In this document: one piece after another, positions 60,234-64,000 of the stretch
How the letters are laid out: each line of letters begins with the position of its first letter
Position numbering within the stretch: the first letter of the stretch is position 1
Origin: Nitrospira sp.
Lineage (GTDB): Bacteria; Nitrospirota; Nitrospiria; Nitrospirales; Nitrospiraceae
Assembly (NCBI GenBank): GCA_024760525.1
Contig: CP060499.1
Coordinates: forward strand, 62,001-126,000
Reading direction: 5' to 3'
Length of the DNA stretch: 64,000 bases
Made by a program: the position numbers and the translations under genes
Notes under the pieces: model-generated
Database searches by the model: none
What the model saw: only the letters and a program-made list of their open reading frames with translations
Told to the model about the DNA's origin: nothing

Positions 60234-62630
60234 ATGGCGCGCACAACCAAGACATCATTGAGTCCGGACCTTTTAAAGAAGATGGATGCCTATTGGCGGG
60301 CGGCGAATTATTTGTCCGTCGGTCAAATCTATCTGTACGACAATCCGCTGCTGACAAAACCGCTGACGCGCGCCCACATCAAACCGCGCTTGCTCGGTCA
60401 TTGGGGAACGACGCCGGGCTTGAACTTCATCTATGTGCATCTAAACCGGATCATCACGCAACACGACCTCAACATGATCTATATCGCCGGTCCCGGCCAT
60501 GGGGGGCCGGGGCTTGTTGCGAATACCTACCTCGAAGGGACCTACAGCGAAATCTATCCGAACGTCTCGCAGGATGAACCAGGCCTGAAGCGACTGTTCA
60601 AGCAGTTTTCTTTCCCGGGAGGCATTCCCAGCCATGTGGCACCGGAAACGCCCGGTTCCATCCATGAAGGAGGCGAATTGGGATACTCGCTGTCCCACGC
60701 GTACGGGGCCGCATTCGATAATCCCGACCTGATCGTCGCCTGCGTGGTCGGCGACGGCGAGGCCGAAACCGGTCCGCTCGCGACGAGCTGGCATTCCAAC
60801 AAGTTTCTCAACCCGGTCACTGACGGTGCGGTTTTACCCATACTTCATCTGAACGGGTACAAAATTGCGAGTCCGACGGTCTTGGCGCGGATCAGCCGTG
60901 ACGAATTGGAGGACCTGTTCCGCGGGTACGGCTATCGTCCCTATTTCGTCGAGGGCAATGACCCCTCCGTTATGCATCACGTAATGGCCTCGACGCTCGA
61001 CGCAGTAGTGACGGACCTCCGGCGGATAAGGGCCGCCGCCCGCGAAGGTGCAGAAAAGCGCCCGATCTGGCCGATGATCGTGCTTCGAACACCCAAAGGC
61101 TGGACCTGTCCGCCGGAGATCGACGGCAAGCGGACCGAAGACTACTGGCGGTCCCATCAAGTCCCGATGGGCGACATGGACAAACCGGCCCATGTCAAGA
61201 TTCTTGAGCAGTGGATGAAAAGTTATAAGCCGGAAACGCTGTTTGACAAGACAGGACGATTCAAGTCTGAGCTGGCTGAGCTGGCGCCCAAGGGAGAGCG
61301 CCGGATGAGCGCGAACCACCATGCCAACGGTGGGGTTCTGCTGAAAGATTTACGTCTGCCCGATTTCCGGCGATACGCCGTCACCGTGAAAAAGCCGGGT
61401 GCCGTCGAAGCCCAGGCCACCCGCGTCATGGGGACATTTCTGCGGGACACCATGGCGCTCAATATGGACAGCCGGAATTTCCGTCTCTTCAGTCCCGACG
61501 AGAACAATTCCAACCGCTGGCAGGACGTATTGGAAGTGACGAATCGAGCCTGGATGGCGGAGCGTTATCCATATGACGACCACCTGGCAACGGACGGCCG
61601 GGTCATGGAGATGCTGAGTGAGCACCAATGTCAGGGGTGGCTGGAAGGCTACTTGTTGACGGGCCGACACGGATTTTTTTCCTGTTATGAGGCCTTCATT
61701 CACATCATCGACTCGATGTTCAATCAGCATGCCAAGTGGCTGAAGGTCTGTGGCCATATTCCTTGGCGAAGACCGATCGCTTCGCTGAATTACCTACTGT
61801 CGTCCCACGTCTGGCGGCAGGATCACAATGGTTTCAGCCATCAAGATCCGGGCTTCATCGATCATGTGGTGAATAAGAAGGCCGAGGTGATCAGAGTGTA
61901 TCTGCCGCCCGATGCCAATACACTGTTATGTGTCACGGATCACTGCTTGCGTAGCCGAAACCATGTCAACGTGATCGTGGCCGGCAAGCAATCGGCCCCC
62001 CAATGGCTCGCTATGAACGAGGCAATCGCTCATTGCACTGCGGGGATCGGTATTTGGGCATGGGCAAGTAACGATAAGGACAGTGAACCGGATGTCGTGA
62101 TGGCCTGTTGCGGTGATGTCCCGACGATGGAAACGCTGGCCGCTGTTTCCTTGCTGCGCCGATATTTACCGGATGTGAAGGTGCGCGTGGTCAACGTGGT
62201 GGATCTCATGAAGCTGCAACCTCCGGCCGAGCATCCGAACGGATTGTCCGACCGGGATTTTGACGCGCTCTTTACGACCGACAAGCCGATCATCTTCGCC
62301 TTCCATGGCTATCCCTGGCTGATTCACCGGCTCACGTACCGGCGGACCAATCACAAGAACTTGCATGTTCGTGGATATAAGGAGGAGGGCACCACGACGA
62401 CACCTTTCGACATGGCGGTGATGAACGATATCGACCGGTTTCATCTGGTCGTCGACGTCATCGACCGGATACCCCTGCGCGGCTCGCGGGCCGACTATAC
62501 CAAGCAGGCGATACGAGACAAACGTGTGGAGCACAGACAATACATCCGGGAACATGGTGAAGATATGCCGGAGATCAGTCGATGGAAGTGGAGTGGAAAT
62601 AGGAAGTCCGTACGAGGGCCTCGTGCATGA
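60234..62630 (+). CDS. xfp: Xylulose 5-phosphate/fructose 6-phosphate phosphoketolase
   Basis: A 798-residue thiamine diphosphate enzyme of normal length for the family. Signature blocks are GPGHGGPG (TPP/phosphate contacts), EGGELGYSLSHA, VGDGEAETGPLATSWHSNKFLNP (metal and TPP binding) and a C-terminal EHGEDMPEISRWKW. It cleaves xylulose 5-phosphate (and fructose 6-phosphate) with phosphate to acetyl-phosphate and glyceraldehyde 3-phosphate or erythrose 4-phosphate. It bypasses pyruvate dehydrogenase and saves a carbon. Directly downstream of acetate kinase. A hairpin overlaps the stop codon (GGCCTCGT/ACGAGGCC, 62617-62637). Confidence 0.95.
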   Translation: MARTTKTSLSPDLLKKMDAYWRAANYLSVGQIYLYDNPLLTKPLTRAHIKPRLLGHWGTTPGLNFIYVHLNRIITQHDLNMIYIAGPGHGGPGLVANTYLEGTYSEIYPNVSQDEPGLKRLFKQFSFPGGIPSHVAPETPGSIHEGGELGYSLSHAYGAAFDNPDLIVACVVGDGEAETGPLATSWHSNKFLNPVTDGAVLPILHLNGYKIASPTVLARISRDELEDLFRGYGYRPYFVEGNDPSVMHHVMASTLDAVVTDLRRIRAAAREGAEKRPIWPMIVLRTPKGWTCPPEIDGKRTEDYWRSHQVPMGDMDKPAHVKILEQWMKSYKPETLFDKTGRFKSELAELAPKGERRMSANHHANGGVLLKDLRLPDFRRYAVTVKKPGAVEAQATRVMGTFLRDTMALNMDSRNFRLFSPDENNSNRWQDVLEVTNRAWMAERYPYDDHLATDGRVMEMLSEHQCQGWLEGYLLTGRHGFFSCYEAFIHIIDSMFNQHAKWLKVCGHIPWRRPIASLNYLLSSHVWRQDHNGFSHQDPGFIDHVVNKKAEVIRVYLPPDANTLLCVTDHCLRSRNHVNVIVAGKQSAPQWLAMNEAIAHCTAGIGIWAWASNDKDSEPDVVMACCGDVPTMETLAAVSLLRRYLPDVKVRVVNVVDLMKLQPPAEHPNGLSDRDFDALFTTDKPIIFAFHGYPWLIHRLTYRRTNHKNLHVRGYKEEGTTTTPFDMAVMNDIDRFHLVVDVIDRIPLRGSRADYTKQAIRDKRVEHRQYIREHGEDMPEISRWKWSGNRKSVRGPRA

Positions 62631-62637
62631 CGAGGCC
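62617..62637 (+). terminator. Hairpin overlapping the phosphoketolase stop codon
   Basis: GGCCTCGT (62617-62624), loop GCATG, ACGAGGCC (62630-62637). An eight-pair perfect stem that includes the last base of the stop codon. No T run follows, so it may act on mRNA stability. Confidence 0.4.
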
Positions 62638-62742
62638 GTCATGCGCGTGACTGTCCGTTCGTCGACGCCCGCGGTCATGGTCACAGTTTTGGTTCGTGTT
62701 CCCGGGGTATGACGGAATGACCATATACGGCCTGGCTCTACT

Positions 62743-62765
62743 CGATGTGCCATCTTGGCACATCG
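62743..62765 (+). promoter_or_regulatory. Perfect inverted repeat before the outer-membrane gene
   Basis: CGATGTGCC (62743-62751), loop ATCTT, GGCACATCG (62757-62765): nine perfect pairs, followed by CAAAA. It sits about 105 bp before the ATG of the DUF1207-type gene and could be an operator or a terminator for the operon upstream. Confidence 0.4.
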
Positions 62766-62871
62766 CAAAATCGAAGCGAACTGCGACGAAACCATGTGAA
62801 TTTCCTATCCGAAATGTGCTATTGGAAGCGGCGTCCAGCCTGTACTGCACAATTTCGGATGGGAGGATTTC

Positions 62872-63849
62872 ATGGGTCGCAGAGTGTCTGCCGAACGATG
62901 CATTATTGGGATCATGGTTCTCATCTGCCTGCTCGCAAGTCGGGCCTATGCTGATGATTCGAACGAGAAGAAGCCGAATGACTCGACGCCGAAAGAGGTG
63001 CTGGATTGCCGGTACCAGGAGGCTCCTGAACTCTCGGAAGGGGGAGGCACGAGCGAGATGTTTCCGTCGGATGATCTGTTTCGTCCGCTCTTGGCCGATC
63101 CGAAGCAGCCACAGTTCTTTGCGCTCTGGCAATCCACGCAATCTCGAAATGAACGGACCAATGCGAACATTGGGTCGGTCGGTATTGGGGAGAATTTTGG
63201 GTTTTATACCAGGCGTAAGGGATGTAATGGATGGCAGGTCAGCCTGCTGACCGGGATTTTCTCGCAATTTGATTTAGATACGTCGAATTCCGTACTCATC
63301 AATGTCGACTTCAACGTGGGTGTCCCGCTGACTTGGCGTCATGGCAACTGGTCCGCGCGCCTGCGATTTTATCATCAGAGCAGTCACATCGGAGACGAGT
63401 TTCTGGGGGCTCACCCTGGATTTCAGTCGATCGGCCTCCAGTATGAAGAAGTCGATATGATTGTGTCCTATGATGTCCAGAAATGGTTGCGTCTGTATGG
63501 AGGAGGGGCCGTGATGGTCAATCGACAACCCTCCCAGATCGACCGCAATACCGCGCAATGGGGTTTCGAAGCGCGGACACCGACGCCATTGGGACGATCG
63601 TACCTGTTTGGTCTGCTCTCGAATCCGATCCGCTTTTCGCCCGTCCTGACGGCGGACTTTAAATCCGTCGAGGAGCAGGACTGGTACATCAACACCAACT
63701 TGCTCATGGGCTTCGATATGTCTCGAGCGGGATATTTCAAGCGTCTTCGGATTCTTTTCAATTACTATCACGGATATAATCCGTATGGCCAGTTCTTCTA
63801 TTCGCAGAAGACCGAATCGTTTGGAGCGGGCGCCTATTTTATGTTCTAG
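62872..63849 (+). CDS. DUF1207-type outer-membrane protein (OMPLA-like)
   Basis: A 325-residue exported barrel protein. The signal peptide covers 1-28. The segment MFPSDDLFRPLLADPKQPQF and the central FYHQSSHIGDEFLGAHP match the pattern of DUF1207 proteins. The HQSSH resembles the His-x-Ser site of outer-membrane phospholipase A, but the barrel layout and family word order point to DUF1207, whose role is not established. The protein ends in a hydrophobic-aromatic strand (GAGAYFMF) with terminal Phe. The ATG has a GGGAGG site. Monocistronic. Confidence 0.65.
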   Translation: MGRRVSAERCIIGIMVLICLLASRAYADDSNEKKPNDSTPKEVLDCRYQEAPELSEGGGTSEMFPSDDLFRPLLADPKQPQFFALWQSTQSRNERTNANIGSVGIGENFGFYTRRKGCNGWQVSLLTGIFSQFDLDTSNSVLINVDFNVGVPLTWRHGNWSARLRFYHQSSHIGDEFLGAHPGFQSIGLQYEEVDMIVSYDVQKWLRLYGGGAVMVNRQPSQIDRNTAQWGFEARTPTPLGRSYLFGLLSNPIRFSPVLTADFKSVEEQDWYINTNLLMGFDMSRAGYFKRLRILFNYYHGYNPYGQFFYSQKTESFGAGAYFMF

Positions 63850-63851
63850 AA

Positions 63852-64000
63852 GGATGCTGAAAAAGTCCTCCAGCTTCGCTCTCACGTCGATCAGAGGCTC
63901 AACGTACGGGCTGGGAAAACGCCTGCTCCCATAGGCGGTGGGTGGGTGAGAACGACGGCCTTTGGGGACATCCTTCCGGCTCAGCGAAGGAGCAACGCCG
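63852..64000. repeat. Possible dispersed Nitrospira intergenic repeat
   Basis: Sequence starting GATGCTGAAAAAGTCC, followed by CGTCGATCAGAGGCTCAACG, resembles a dispersed intergenic repeat I recall from Nitrospira genomes. Only one copy is in the window and no far end is visible, so the call rests on memory of the family, not on a repeat pair here. Confidence 0.3.

Noticed and set aside
62872..63849. Outer-membrane phospholipase A (PldA)
   Set aside because: HQSSH is reminiscent, but the other blocks follow the DUF1207 pattern; kept as OMPLA-like remark only.
1..64000. CRISPR arrays, rRNA genes, complete insertion sequences
   Set aside because: No regularly spaced repeats, rRNA-like sequence or intact transposase with terminal repeats was found; only the IS remnant at 12723-13030.

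Overview
The window most likely comes from a comammox-type Nitrospira (phylum Nitrospirota). The evidence is a lone amoC (ammonia monooxygenase subunit C) of the comammox kind at 23295-24101, surrounded by NtrC/sigma-54 signalling genes, copper proteins, a hydrogenase-4-like complex I relative, a second plastocyanin-like gene, and a phosphoketolase/acetate kinase operon. The assignment rests on gene content only. No rRNA gene or complete tRNA gene is present.

Layout. (1) 1-7310: an AT-richer stretch with a patatin-like phospholipase, a membrane protein, a lipoprotein-like alpha/beta hydrolase and an SGNH hydrolase. It ends at an isolated 3' tRNA fragment (7275-7310) that looks like an attachment site, so this is probably the edge of a genomic island. 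(2) 7.6-17.2 kb: small zinc-ribbon proteins, a PagL-like lipid A deacylase, a YdjM-like membrane hydrolase, decayed genes, a CcoG/NapH-like Fe-S membrane protein, DUF5989, an IS4-type transposase remnant, an SGNH-like surface protein, a PilZ protein, and an A-type carrier homologue without cysteines. (3) 17.2-34.4 kb, the amoC region: NtrC-type regulator and PAS kinase, a receiver protein, an orphan sigma-54 activator with a Cys-rich sensor domain, amoC, a 2OG-Fe(II) oxygenase, a beta-barrel, a Rieske oxygenase, a 1585-residue multicopper oxidase, a DUF4412-like exported protein and a plastocyanin-like protein. (4) 34.4-43.7 kb, minus strand: an operon for an Ehr-type complex (HyfB, C, E, F, G and I homologues without the Ni-Fe cysteines), followed by NDH-2. 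(5) 44.1-54.6 kb: a ZraSR-like kinase/regulator pair, a divergent sigma-54 promoter and the second plastocyanin-like gene, two formylglycine-generating-enzyme-like proteins, a CopD-like protein, a TonB-dependent receptor and a broken PDZ gene. (6) 54.8-64 kb: a NarX/NarL-like pair, small proteins, acetate kinase plus phosphoketolase, and a DUF1207 outer-membrane protein.

The most interesting signal is regulatory. A motif TGTCCA-N6-TGGATTG occurs at 22981 and 24505. In each case it lies 111-113 bp before a sigma-54-type -24/-12 element: a degenerate one before amoC (23092) and a near-perfect one at 24618. A related perfect inverted repeat, CTGTCCA-N6-TGGACAG, lies upstream of a third sigma-54 element at 27879. 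The promoters at 24618 and 27879 do not abut a gene. Each would start a highly structured leader or small RNA of about 130-145 nt, ahead of the 2OG oxygenase and the giant multicopper oxidase respectively. A fourth sigma-54 element (47321) has a 15-bp palindrome 110 bp upstream and serves the second plastocyanin-like gene. Together these suggest a sigma-54 regulon linking amoC to copper and oxygen redox proteins. All promoter and RNA calls are read by eye and were not computed.
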